A stretch of 64,000 nt of DNA, taken from NCBI GenBank assembly GCA_902806565.1, contig CADCXA010000051.1, forward strand, positions 558,001-622,000. The letters are read 5' to 3'. The stretch comes from Hypoxylon rubiginosum. Lineage: Eukaryota > Ascomycota > Sordariomycetes > Xylariales > Hypoxylaceae. Within the stretch, counting starts at the first letter, position 1; each line of letters opens with the position of its first letter. The position numbers were made by a program, and so were the translations under genes. Under the pieces are notes generated by a model. That model ran no database searches, was not told the origin of the DNA, and was given only the letters and a program-made list of their open reading frames with translations. This document shows positions 9,847 through 21,800 of the stretch, piece after piece.

Positions 9847-10170
9847 TTAATACATACAATATTCAGAACGTTCGCTAGTCCGTTTCGGCTTGACGAAGTC
9901 TACGTCGCCCGCCTTTATCAGGCTGGCGACCTTGACCACCTTCTTCTCGGCAATGAGTAACATGCCTGTTCCCGGAGCGGCTCTCTGTGAGATCCTTCCG
10001 CCGTTCTCCTTGACCAATGTCTCGACCTGCGTCTCCGACTTGTTGACCGGATCTGTGCGATTGGTCAAGACGCAGGTCATGGCGCAGAACTCGAGCCCCT
10101 CAAAGACTTTCGCCTTGGGTCCTTCGAATACAGCCGGGGTATTAGCATCCTGGCCTGCAAAGTCGTACTG
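9847..10170 (-). pseudogene. lig4: DNA ligase IV BRCT-region fragment
   Basis: The minus strand from about 10170 to 9885 encodes ~95 residues that look like the start of a BRCT domain of fungal DNA ligase IV (non-homologous end joining). Recognisable blocks are QYDFAGQD, FEGLEFC, ETLVKENGGRISQ and VVKVASLIKAGDVDFVKPK. The match stops just before the conserved Trp of the BRCT and ends in RTSERSEYCMY then TAA. There are no ligase catalytic or oligonucleotide-binding domains nearby. It is a gene fragment, presumably copied or carried here, with an intact LIG4 expected elsewhere. A direct repeat (10212-10333) lies immediately upstream in its own orientation. Confidence 0.72.
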
Positions 10171-10211
10171 TCTTGGTTAGGAGCGGTAGAGTATTGGCCG
10201 TGATAGCAACC

Positions 10212-10333
10212 GAAGAAGTCAAAGTGGCAAAGTTGTCAGTATTACCAACGTCTTGAAACATGTGTAGATCAGTAATGACAACCAGGTAATTAGGTAGCGT
10301 CTTGAAACCACATGAGCGGGAGTACAGCATCGC
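10212..10333 (-). repeat. Direct repeat copy 2 (partner at 9041-9145)
   Basis: Same-orientation copy about 1.17 kb from copy 1, abutting the ligase IV fragment. See copy 1 for the shared blocks. Confidence 0.75.
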
Positions 10334-11011
10334 GTCCATCCCGCATTATCTATAAGAGAATACGAGATAGCACGGGCTCAAGTTCAATATGTAGAACGTA
10401 GTAGTATCGATGGAGAAGTGGATAAATATCCCCGAGCTAGTTACGTCGGGCCTCGAGGCTCATAATGATACAAATGTAACCTCGCACAAGGACGTTACTA
10501 ATCATGTACGAGATGACTCTTTTCGGTGACAACGTCAAGCGGTCACATAAGGTAAGTGCCGGTAAAGCCCACAGCTTCCGACAAATCAGAGGGAGATACA
10601 AGCTGACTGCATCATCAGCTCACTGGATATATCCAATTCCGAGTGGGTTCTACCGCATTGTTCTTCACTTCGATTGGTCTCCAGCGCAACACAGTACTCT
10701 GCTTCTATAGGGAGAACTCGCGCCACTCGCACTACCTCTCGACGCCTATTTCCGGGAGAAGACGAACTACCACAAGGACCACGCCAGATCTGCATTAGTT
10801 CATTCGGATCCGAACTAGTATCATGCTGCGAGTTGTAGTATTTCCTCAGAGAACCCCATGTGTTCATACTGTATACTCCAATATAGATTACACATATATG
10901 AAGGCCAACACAAAGCTTCCTCGTGGAAAGACTCAAATATTTCACATTCGACTCTAGCATATATCAACGTTGTTTTAAAAGATCACCTCTCTAGATCGGA
11001 GTTTATGAGCA

Positions 11012-12425
11012 ATGGCTACTTCAACAATCGACGACTTGCAAGCCCTGTGCAATGAACTCTCACTTCAGATCCAGGCTTTAGGGGGTGTTGATAAAGACGA
11101 TGATCTCCCAGCTAGACGAAAGGCGACAGGGACAGCGAGGAAGTTGTTGAATGAGTTGATCCATCCCGAGGAGGCTGCTGGTAATCAGGCCATAACTGTA
11201 AGTTACGCGGGCGTGTGTTTGATCACGATAATCTAACATCAGGAACTCTTCATAGTTAAGTGAATGGGCGTGCATCCGCATGTACATGAAATGGAAATTA
11301 TTCGACAAAATCCCGACAGAGGGAAGCATCTCCTACCGAGAACTGGCCAGCTCAATTGGAGCAGACGAGGCACTTGTCTGTACGTCAACCGGTCATTGAA
11401 TCTAGCGTGGACAATTCGTAAGTGGCTGACCTTTTCAGCTCGATTCGGCCAAATGCTCGTCTCAACAGGCAAACTTCTGGAACCAGCTCCTAACCATGTG
11501 GCTCACTCACGCCTTTCGCCGTCGTACAAAACAGGAGACCGTAATGGCTACTCCTTCGCCATGCATCACGACGACTTCCAAACCGTTTTCGCGAACCTAC
11601 CGGGATACTTCGACAAATACGGACCCCATCTACCGGTAGGCAAGACGAACATTCCACTCTGCTACGCATACGGGGAGGACGGCAAGATGAGTCACTGGGA
11701 GGTGCTCGCGAAGCCCGGCAAGGAGCGCGAAGAACAGTTTGGGTTTGCAATGCAGGCCATGATCAACTACGCCTGGCCCTATACTGGCGCGTACGACTTC
11801 TCTTGGGTAGAGGAGTACGCAACCAAGAACTCCGAGCGGCCGTTAATCGTCGATGTTGGTGGCAGTTTCGGCACCGCCCTGAGAGCCAATCTAGTCAAGT
11901 ATCCCGGCATTCCACGAAGTCGATGCGCAGTCGAAGACCGCAGCACGATGATCCCTAGTATCCAAGAAGAGCTTGCGAAGGATCCTGTTATGAAGGACGT
12001 GCAGAAAATCGCGGCGGACTTTCATAAGGAGCAACCAGTCAAAGGCAAGTAGCGAACCTCTAGTTGTCTCTGGCCTCAATCGGGACGTGCTAACAGATGG
12101 AACAAACATAGGGGCCCTCATCTACCTTCTCAGGCGCATCACCCACGACTACGATGATGATGATTGCGTCAACCTCCTCAAGATTCTAGGGGACTCGCTT
12201 CCAGACGACGAGCCCCAAGCGAGGATTCTCATCAACGACCAAATCATGACAGACCCGCCTCATCCTTTCGTTGCGGCCATGGACATCATCATGATGACTT
12301 GGGCCTCGAAAGAGCGATCCGAGCAGCAGTTTGCCGACCTTGCCCGACGTGCTGGCTTGGTGCTGGTCAAGGTTCACATGGCCGAAGGGGCAACCATGGG
12401 TGTCGTCGAGTGCAAGAAGGCTTAG
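11012..12425 (+). CDS. SAM-dependent O-methyltransferase (COMT-type), four exons
   Basis: Transfers a methyl group from SAM to a hydroxyl of a small aromatic or polyketide-like acceptor. It is 409 aa, a normal length for fungal COMT-like enzymes. Exons are 11012-11197, 11256-11379, 11439-12044 and 12112-12425. The third intron fits only as a GC-AG intron (donor GCAAGT). Joining there gives QPVKG followed by ALIYLLRRI, as the family requires, while reading through meets a stop at once. The N-terminal winged-helix block is EWACIRMYMKWKLFDKIP. Motif I reads VDVGGSFG and the catalytic His lies in RRITHDYDDDDC. There is no biosynthetic partner within 30 kb, so the substrate is unknown. It may have come with the repeat-rich flank. 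Confidence 0.88.
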
Positions 12426-14229
12426 TTCTCGTGATCGACAAGGTCTAATCGAGTTCTAAACAGAAGGAAATGAAGAAATGAATTGGGTTCCATCTAAGAC
12501 TGGCGTTCGGAAGCAACTTTTTATTCGGGGTTAGGAGGGACTTCAACAGAATACCCTGGCATTCGCATTTCAACATACGGCAAGCGCTAAAAGCGTTACC
12601 TACCTACCTAAGTACTTAGGTAGCTCTCCTTCATATAGACCATGATATAAAATACTTGGTCCTTTTGGTGCCTTCGTGGCGTCTTCAAATCGCTAAGAGC
12701 ATCACCCCTGATGGTGTATGGAGAAACTCGTAAACCTCATAAACAGGTATGTACCAACCTGGAGATATATCCTCTCCCTGATCATGGGGGGCCAACACCA
12801 GAGTCGGAGCTATAGAGCTGTTCAAGTTCAGATTTCTGCTCATGAGGAGGATATTGTGTATGTCTACCTCCTCGTTAGCTCAGGCGGCACTTTGTTCTCT
12901 GGGCATAAATTGCTTATGCACAGATTCAGCGAATAGCTACTGAAGACTAAGACTTGTCATGCTCAATCATTGATCTCTGTACAGGATAAGCATAAGATTC
13001 ATTGACGTGAATCAATGTCTTTGTTTGGGCGCAGTATATTATATAGCTTACTTACCAGTATGAAGGTACCTAGATAGTCAACTAAGTGCGTGGAGATCTG
13101 TATGTCTAGCTCTGCCATAGGAAAACTTCGTTATGTCCAGTGAAAATCGGTGGAAAAGCGAAAGAGTCATTCGACAGACATCCTCGTATTAAGGTCGAGA
13201 ACATCTACCCGGGGTTTATCAACATTCTGATGTGTGTATGACATGTATCATGATAATGGTGCGTCTGATACTCTCGCCCCCTCATAACCAGTGGTATATG
13301 ATACTGATTAATCGTAGCAATGTTTGGTCTTCTTTAGCTCGAGGACCTAGAACATGCTCGAGTGCCGATTATGAACGTAAACGACTTCGGTAGGGCAAAG
13401 GAAAACCGTAGAGGTAGGGAACGCCCGCCAAACAAGGTCAATATGGTCAAGTTTGATGTAGTATTTTGAGCCTTTCGAGCGGTTCAAGAGTGATTACTGA
13501 CACTTAGACAGTGACAGTCGAACAAAATTATTAGGGATATGCAATGAGGGCATTGATAGATGCGTGAGTATCTCATGGAGCTCCTGCTATTTCCGAATAT
13601 TCATCCAAGCCTCGATGATGACCTCCGCCTGCTAGTTTAGAGGTGTCTTGCCGTCGACCCTTCAAATCGACTAAGGCTGGATGAGCTGAGAGGGCTGACA
13701 GGATTCTGAAGCACATTTCTCAAATCAGAGATAGATTATGAAGACGAGCAGGAAAGCGATGCTAAATTGGAGCACATCATGTCACATTATAAGTACTGGA
13801 ACTTGATGTTTCTTCATCAAGTTGCCTATGAGGTTGGAGATGAATGTCAAGCTACTCGAAAGTGCTTCAAGTAAAGATGTGAGAAAAAGGTGAGTGAAAT
13901 AATTTAGTAGTGGGGAATGGGGAACAGGTAACAGGGAGTCTTGGCGTAAAAGAAGTGCACCGCTAGGTCTTTGAGGTCACCAGCAGGAATCGGGACCATT
14001 CGGGAGTTAGCTCACTCCCCAACGTGGCCCGTGCTCCTTTTTCCCTCCCCTTCGTGTGTTTTTCGGTGCCTCAGCCAAAAGTTCTCGCATTTCCTCTTTG
14101 AAAAGTCTCCGTTTTGCAAAACCTCAATACCAAAACAACCCTCCTCAATCTCCTCTCCTCTCAATTGCAATTTAATTTGCAATTGACTTTTTCCTTTTAC
14201 CTCGGAGGATTAGACATACCTCTTTAATA
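12426..14229. other. Intergenic, no gene seen
   Basis: 1.8 kb, AT-rich. It contains a perfect 20-bp palindrome ctacctaagtacttaggtag at 12604-12623. The last ~250 bp before ATP1 are C/T-rich, as in fungal housekeeping promoters. Only short chance frames are present. Confidence 0.6.
14162..14185. promoter_or_regulatory. Inverted repeat in the ATP1 5' leader or promoter
   Basis: Perfect 9-bp arms caattgcaa and ttgcaattg around tttaat, ending 44 nt before the ATP1 ATG. It may be a regulator site or a leader hairpin. This is positional inference only. Confidence 0.4.
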
Positions 14230-16758
14230 ATGTTCCGCAACGCCCTCAGACAATCCACGCGGGCCGTGAGCGCCATCTCTGCCTCCGGCAGAGTCGTTGC
14301 GGTAGGTCTCCCTCGATACCCCCGATTCTATCTCAATTCCATCCGAGGGCGCATGCGATCGATCTCGATGCATCTCTATGACGTTCCTTGAGCTCAATTG
14401 AAGCTTTTCCTCTCGTTTTGGGGCATGTTTGGGAGCTTGCAGAGCTTTGCAAAGCTCGAAGCTTTTGTTATGCGTATACAAATTTCGGACTGTCGGCTAA
14501 CTGGTTGGGGGGTTTTTTCTGCAGGCACGAAATGCCGCACCCGCCGCCATCAACGTCCACGCCCGAACCTACGCCGCCGACGCGAAAGCCTCTCCCACCG
14601 AGGTTTCTTCCATCCTCGAGCAGCGAATTCGTGGTGTATCGGAGGAATCCAACTTGGCCGAGACTGGTCGCGTTCTCTCTGTCGGGTATGTGGATCCTTT
14701 GAGCGAGATTTTCCAACTGCCGCAAACCATTCTTATAACATCATACACAATAATCACCGACTTCTTTATCGTCCTAACATCATTGCCGACATCATTCGCA
14801 TCTGTTTCTAAGCAATTGGGCCATATTTGCTAACCTAGGGTCCTTGTAGTGATGGTATCGCGCGTGTGCACGGTATGGCCAACGTCCAGGCCGAAGAGCT
14901 TGTCGAGTAGGTGCATTATGATCTATAAGTTAGGAAACATGCAACTGACCATTACATTAGGTTCGCTTCCGGTGTGAAGGGAATGTGCATGAACTTGGAG
15001 GCTGGACAGGTCGGTGTGGTGCTTTTCGGTTCTGACCGTTTGGTCAAGGAAGGCGAAACCGTCAAGCGTACCGGAGAAATTGTGAGTTGAATTTATATAG
15101 AAAAATGTGGTCAGGACGGCGTTATTAACTATCAATAGGTCGATGTCCCTGTCGGCCCTGAGCTGCTTGGACGTGTCGTCGATGCTCTAGGTAATCCCAT
15201 TGACGGCAAGGGCCCTCTCGGAACCAAGGAGAAGCGCCGTGCGCAGCTCAAGGCTCCCGGCATTCTACCTCGACATTCCGTCAACCAGCCTGTGCAGACT
15301 GGTCTGAAGTCCGTCGATGCTATGGTTCCTATTGGCCGTGGTCAGCGTGAGTTGATCATTGGTGATCGTCAGACTGGAAAGACTGCCGTCGCCTTGGACG
15401 CCATTTTGAACCAGAAGCGATGGAACGATTCTAATGACGAGACCAAGAAGCTCTACTGCATCTACGTCGCCGTCGGTCAGAAGCGATCCACCGTCGCTCA
15501 GCTCGTCAAGACCCTGGAGGAGAACGACGCTATGAAGTACACCATCATCGTCGCTGCTACCGCTTCCGAGGCCGCTCCCCTGCAATACATTGCTCCTTTC
15601 ACCGGTTAGTTCTTTCCTTACCAACCCGTCTCTTTTCTTGTATCATCTCGACAAGCACAGGAAGAAGAAGAAGAAGAAGAGGAAAAAGAAGAACAAGAAA
15701 AAATGAGAAGAAGAAAAAGAGCAAGAAAAGGAAGGAACAAGAAGATCAAGAAACAACTTGGGAAGTTGCAGCTACGAGCACATTACCCCTCACTTCTTTC
15801 CACTTTCCACTACATATCACCAAGCATATCAACCCTCAGCATCACCACCCGTTCTCTTCTCAACCTCAAATGCATTCATCAACTCTTCAAAACGTTTGCT
15901 AACGACTCAAATAGCAAGTTCCATAGGGGAGTGGTTCAGAGACTCCGGCAAGCATGCTCTCGTCGTCTTTGACGATCTTTCGAAGCAGGCTGTCGCCTAT
16001 CGTCAAATGTCTCTTCTCCTGCGTCGACCCCCTGGACGTGAGGCTTACCCCGGTGACGTTTTCTACCTCCACTCTCGTCTGCTAGAGCGTGCTGCCAAGA
16101 TGAGCGACAAGCACGGTGGTGGTTCCATGACTGCCCTGCCCATCATCGAGACCCAGGGTGGTGATGTGTCTGCCTACATTCCCACCAACGTCATTTCCAT
16201 CACCGACGGCCAGATCTTCTTGGAAGCTGAGCTATTCTACAAGGGTATCCGACCTGCCATCAACGTCGGTCTGTCCGTGTCTCGTGTCGGTTCCGCTGCC
16301 CAGCTCAAAGCCATGAAGCAAGTTGCTGGTTCGCTCAAGCTCTTCTTGGCCCAGTACCGTGAAGTAGCTGCTTTCGCCCAGTTCGGTTCTGATTTGGACG
16401 CTGCCACCAAGCAGACCCTCAACCGTGGCGAACGTGTAAGTAACAATGGTTTGGTTGGTTAAGTGTTATTTTATACTAATAATATTATGCACAGTTGACC
16501 GAGCTTCTGAAGCAGAAGCAATACTCTCCTATGGCCGTTAACGAAATGGTTCCCCTCATCTTCGCCGGTGTCAACGGTTTCCTCGACCAAGTCCCCGTTG
16601 CCAAGATTCTACAATGGGAGTCTGACTTCCTCGCCCACCTAAAGACCAACGAATCCGACCTGCTCGCTACCATCGACAAGGAGGGTGCTCTTAGCAAGGA
16701 CCTCGAGTCGAGATTGCGGGATGTTACCACTAGTTTCACTAAGAGCTTCATTGCTTAA
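14230..16758 (+). CDS. ATP1: Mitochondrial F1F0 ATP synthase subunit alpha, seven exons
   Basis: Non-catalytic nucleotide-binding subunit of the F1 hexamer in the mitochondrial matrix. It is 553 aa, close to the usual ~550 for filamentous fungi. Exons are 14230-14301, 14525-14685, 14850-14906, 14961-15081, 15139-15604, 15915-16435 and 16495-16758. The N-terminus ([18 protein letters not shown]) is a matrix-targeting presequence rich in Arg and Ser with no acid. The mature part starts near TYAADAKAS. The Walker A loop reads GDRQTGKT and the Walker B region [19 protein letters not shown]. The arginine-finger segment [13 protein letters not shown] is intact. Intron 5 is 310 nt, long for this gene set, with a (GAA)n-type purine tract. 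Codon use is strongly biased, as in highly expressed genes. Confidence 0.97.
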
Positions 16759-17444
16759 ATGAACTATTAGAATGCATCAAGCGGAGGACTGTCTATACCA
16801 GAGGGGCCTGAGATAGGCGGGTCTTGTTTCGTTTAGAGAGGTATATTGCGGCAGGGTGCTGATTAGTGAGGAATGGGTTGAATTGGAAGAATATCCAACT
16901 TCTCTAACCCTTGTAAAATAGAGCCAAAAACTCAAGAGCACTCGATTCCCTTTTGTCCACTTGTTGAAAATAATTTTCGCGTGCTTCGACCATTCGTGAG
17001 GTAATACTATAATTTTGAGAACACTACCTAACCTTACGGAAAGTATATAGATACTAAATCCTCCCTTCTCTTTTCTTCTTCTTTCTCCTCCTTCTCCTTC
17101 TTCTTGTCCTCCTTCTTCTTGTCCTCCTTCTTCGTCTTCTTCGTCTTCTTCTAATTCTAATTCTCTCCTTTTGTTCCCCTCCCATTTTCCCTTTTTTTTT
17201 CTTCTTGAAATTCAACCCGCGCAAGTACGCAATTTACTATTAGAAATAAGCTAAAGTTTCCCCAATTGGCCCGTGGTGACATCATATTCTGCATGTTAAA
17301 CATCGTACTTTTTATTGTAAATAAAATCTCCAAAAAACATAAACTTACCACTTATTTCCCATTACTGGCCCGTTTAAGAAATCCTCGACCCTCTTGCGTT
17401 TGCGTGACCCCTTTACTTTATTTTATATCCCGCAGTAAAAAGTC
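16759..17444. other. Intergenic with pyrimidine tract
   Basis: 3' flank of ATP1 and promoter of the next gene. A strongly strand-asymmetric C/T tract with CTT/TCC repeats spans about 17060-17165. No gene seen. Confidence 0.65.
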
Positions 17445-18815
17445 ATGAGCTCCGAGGTCGTCGACGAGATGTCACCGGCAACGCGTGAAATAATCGGCAA
17501 AGTGCGTCAGTTGGTGCCGCCGATGCTGGAGAAGTTCCATAAAGGTGCGTCGAATGCAGTGGGGGAGATGGAGGCTGCCGGATAGCCGTGTGACAAGGGT
17601 TATAGGAAGTAGAAGATTGTGCGCTGACGATGGGATGCGTTCATTACTCTAGGTCAATTGGGACGTGTAGCAGTTATCGGAGGTAGCGAGGACTACACCG
17701 GCGCGCCGTACTTCTCTGCTATGGCCAGCGCCCGCTTGGGCTGCGATATGGTTCGTGGCGTGCTTCCTTCCCCTCTGTCTTCTAGAAATGCCTACCTACC
17801 TACCTGTATGTCAATGTAGCAGACCATGAGCAAGCTAGCTAACGGGTACGCGTCCCCTTTCTCTCTATTTAGTCCCACGTCATCTGTACGCCCGGCGCCG
17901 CCGCCGTCATCAAGACCTACAGCCCGAACCTCATGGTGCACCCGCTGATGCGACAATCCCCTCCCGGCCCGTCCCCTCCGGGTAGCGCCTCGTCCTCCCC
18001 TTCCTCCGCCGACACAGACCCGACGCAGATCTCCAGCAAGATCATCGACATGCTGCCGCGCCTGCACGTGCTAGTGATCGGCCCGGGCCTCGGCCGCGAC
18101 CCCCTTATGCACGAGACGCTAGAGAAGGTGCTGGCGGCGGCGCGGGAGCGCCGGATGCCGGTGGTGCTAGACGCGGACGCGCTGGGGATCGTGCTCAAGG
18201 CGCCGGAGCTGGTGATGGGGTGGCGGGAGGTGGTTCTGACGCCGAACGTGGTCGAGTTCGGGCGGTTGTGGAAGGGCATCAAGCCGTCCTCGTCGTCCGA
18301 GGAGGCCAGCGGTGGTGCCGACTCGCCGGACCAGGTGGAAGCGTTGTCAAAAGCCCTGGGCGGCGTGACGATCGTGCAGAAAGGCGGCAAGGACTTTGTC
18401 AGCAACGGCGACGCGACGCTAACGGTAGACCTGAAGGGCGGGTACAAGAGGAGCGGCGGGCAGGGCGACACGCTGACGGGCAGCATCGCCACGTTCCTCG
18501 CCTGGCGCAAGGCGTACCATGACGGCATCTGGGACCATGACGGCAAGCTCAGCGAGGAAGAGACGCTGGGCCTGGCGGCATTTGGAGGCGCTGCTGTCAC
18601 GAGGGTGAGTAACCCTTTTCTTAGATATCCGTTTCGTTCCCAAGGCGATGAAAGGGTTACGGAGACCACCCAGCTTGCTAATTGCGATTTACCTACAGGA
18701 ATGCTCCCGTCTCGCTTATGAGAAGAACGGGCGGAGCCTGCAGGCCAGTGACCTGACAGAGCAGGTCCATCCCGCGTTCCTAAACGTGATCGGGGAGCCG
18801 AGTGAAAGCGGGTAG
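17445..18815 (+). CDS. NNR2: ATP-dependent (S)-NAD(P)H-hydrate dehydratase, four exons
   Basis: Metabolite-repair enzyme that dehydrates damaged NADHX/NADPHX back to NAD(P)H using ATP. It is 348 aa, typical for the eukaryotic CARKD/YKL151C family. Exons are 17445-17544, 17653-17750, 17873-18604 and 18699-18815. The order of motifs is [20 protein letters not shown] (substrate pocket start), [32 protein letters not shown] and [10 protein letters not shown] with the catalytic Asp. A Ser/Pro-rich loop (about residues 88-112) is an insertion common in fungal copies. At the 3' end an alternative splice at GG/GTAGGT would also give a stop right after the same residue, so the protein end is unaffected. 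Mitochondrial or cytosolic location is undetermined. Confidence 0.93.
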
Positions 18816-21800
18816 GTATATATGATTACTTTTGCTTGGTTGCTAGGTGATGTCAACACTAACGACCTACAGTTAGAGCGAGCCATGTCCGCCAGACAGC
18901 GACACAGTCGAGATTGTAGAGAAATTACTGCCTAGACTTGGTATCTGCTCATTATCTACACTAATAGAATCAAGCAAAACCCTGATGAGTACATGATAAA
19001 TGAAATAGAAGATTAACATGCTCAATACGATTTGGTGATATGCTACACAGTGCTAGGGGTTGTCATGTCACCTTACAAGCATTATTGCTTCTCTATGGAT
19101 AATTCTTAAAGCAAGTCAAAGGTTTCGAGCTTCGTTAGGGCGCAAGCCACTACCTAGGCTATCCCAATAGGTACGTCAACGATATTCAAGATCTATGGCC
19201 TCCGTCACACGGGACATATGCTGCGTTCAATAATGAGGATGGTTCCCCCTCGCTATCCGTATCACCATGTTCAAGGCCGAGTCGAGTCAAGTTGTGCAAA
19301 CTGCCGTGTTTGTGTGCTATTGTGACGACTTCAGGTTTCGGAGATTGTCCGACCTCCGCATGTCCTGTCGTGAATTGCAAGAAAATAATCCTATTCGGAA
19401 TAATTCTCACATGTGAACTTACCCGAGAACCCGTGTGGAGTAGATGGGGAGCTGAAGGAGATGAACATACATCGTACATACTGCAGAGATCTTTCGGCAT
19501 CCGGGAGTTAAGCATGTAGCAAGACCTCGTAAGGTATATGCAATCAACCAGCCACAAGCCACATCTGTATAAGCCAAGCCCCAAGAGCGATCCCAGTGCC
19601 AGGGCAGAGGGTTCAAGATCAAGGGGATAAATGATGCCTGTTGGTTGGTAATAAGGCTGCAGCAGTTCGGCACAAATGTCACGGGACAGTGCATAGTTCG
19701 CAAATGTAGCCGGGAAAGAAGACGTCAGTGGCCAGGGGGTCAGTCAGAGCTGGGCTCTCCCAAGCACAGCAGTTGGATGAGTCCAGCGGGCCGGCCCTCT
19801 CGCTTCAATTGGAGACTCATTGGATCGTAAAGGGTCGTCTACCGTACACCGAGACATAAAGCCCGGTACGGTACGACACGAGCAAGATTTGGAAGCTCCC
19901 GACTGCTCAGGGGCTGTGCCCTGGCTATCGAGCCATCGAGCCATCTTCGAAAGTTGTTCAACAATATCTCCATATGCGAGTCACTTCATCAACCAATCCT
20001 CTTTAACCTACATTACTGGCGTCACTTATCAGCTCTTAGGTAAGGTTTCTTCGTTCGTAAAAGACACTTCCCAGCTCCCTACTTACCTAGGTACCTAGGC
20101 GAGATAGCACTCTCTCAAGCAATTTGTCCAACATCAGGTCAGTATGAAGTGCATATCGGTGGCATCCAATGGCATGGGCAGAATAACAGTGTCCACAGAG
20201 TAATAATAGCTGCGTAGATAGTCAAGAGATGACTAAATTAAACCCTGCGTCTAACTACTGACACGCTCACTCCGTCCAGCTTGTTCTGCCAACTTCGACT
20301 AACGAGACGTCGTCGGCTGAAATAAGAAATGCCAAACTTAATTGGGTAATCCGCCCGGGACAGACTCAGGCGACAGCGACAGGAGTTCCTAATGAAGGCA
20401 GTGGGACCCCGATCTATCGTGAACCTACCGCGAACCTACCTTAGTGTATGCGACCATTCCAGACTTGCATATGCAGATATGCAGGCTATCCGCAGTAATA
20501 AGAGGTCGCAGTTGATAGCTTAAAGTGATCGGTCATGTATAATAGAAGTCAAGCTGAGAGCTGATAGATCACAATTGTCTACCTGCTCGAAGTAAATCGA
20601 TCGACGGAGCCATTTGCGCACCCACGATTGCCAAGTCATCTAGATCTTGGATATCCTCAGACGAAGAGTATGATTCCAGATGTTGCCACTCCGGTTCACG
20701 ATGACGACCCAATGAGATGGGAGAGCGAAGAGATATATTCAAGAGGGCGTCTGTAGGTTCCCGACGCGAACCCCGGAGCTTAATTGCTCCTCCCGATAGT
20801 TTGCGCCTCTCTCTCCTCGTTCTGTGATGCACGAGAAAGATGCTGTTGTAGGCGGTATCACAGCGTATCCGTCTACGTCCGGGCGGGATCTAACATGAAC
20901 AGTACCGAGCTAGGGTCAGTGTGGCCCCTAACTTGCTAGCGTCCATATTCGGAAAATTTAGCATGTAATCCCCTGGTGGCAATCGTAGCACGATCTCACT
21001 CTCGAGTCCAAAGCCAAGGACCAAGGGGAAAAAGAAAAAGAGGACAGCGGAATTCGTAAGTTGACAAGTTGAAGCGAGAAGAGGGAGGTGGACCGTTCAC
21101 TTTTGAGACAATCAAGACAATGATCAGGGTGAATTTGTCCGATACGCTACCTCTTACATATCTCCTAGCTCCTTGGTTGAGGGCGTTCATGAGGCTGTTA
21201 GACCAAGCCCATACCCACACCTATGTCAACGTCCATGTCCATGTTCATGTTCATATCATGCGAGGTACTGAGCTAAGAGGTGGACTTGATAAGTAAGGTA
21301 CCGTATATAAATGGATACAAGGGAAAAAGAGAAAGGCTGACAGTCAAGATACTGCGGTGTAAGGTCCTAGGAGAAAAAGGGGAACGGCCAGATAGCGCTG
21401 ATAGGAATCGAACCTAACACCCCTCATGTATAAGATACATTCCAGTCTAGGGTATGTGCCTTGGTAGGTGCTAGGTGCGGTATGGCTAGGCTGTTCGTGC
21501 GGGCCGGCGAGTTGCGCTAATAAAATGTCAATTGAGTTTAGCGGGTTTCATCGCCAAGCTCGAAGTTATGGCTAAGCCAAATACGGACTTAGGACTTTGT
21601 CCTTGTCCGACGTCAACCCCACGCGCATCTACATAATTACATAGTAAGGGACAGGAACCATATTTCCTGCCATCTTGCTCTCACTTGCTTTTAACACCCT
21701 ACACCTACAATTGATCTAAGTTGACGACATGTACCCAAAGCCCCTTACACCGGTAGATCGTCGAATCCCGTGTCGCTCCCTCGGTAGCCCAGTGCCGAAT

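Larger units (their letters stand above)
4987..11011. other. Gene-poor, repeat-rich 6-kb region
   Basis: No intact recognisable gene was found between the NmrA-like and O-methyltransferase genes. The interval holds hairpin elements with tRNA-type boxes, microsatellites, two classes of diverged long repeats and a DNA ligase IV fragment, listed separately. Repeat copies differ largely by C/T and G/A changes, which fits old elements and possibly past RIP, but this was not quantified. Local AT stretches (8060-8290, 8770-9270) fit decayed transposon sequence. Confidence 0.7.

Noticed and set aside
15265..15624. 119-codon minus-strand frame within ATP1
   Set aside because: Shadow of a highly biased coding exon.
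21390..21480. Minus-strand sequence with a tRNA B-box (ggttcgattcc)
   Set aside because: No matching A box, acceptor stem or anticodon stem could be assembled, so it is at most a tRNA 3'-half remnant.
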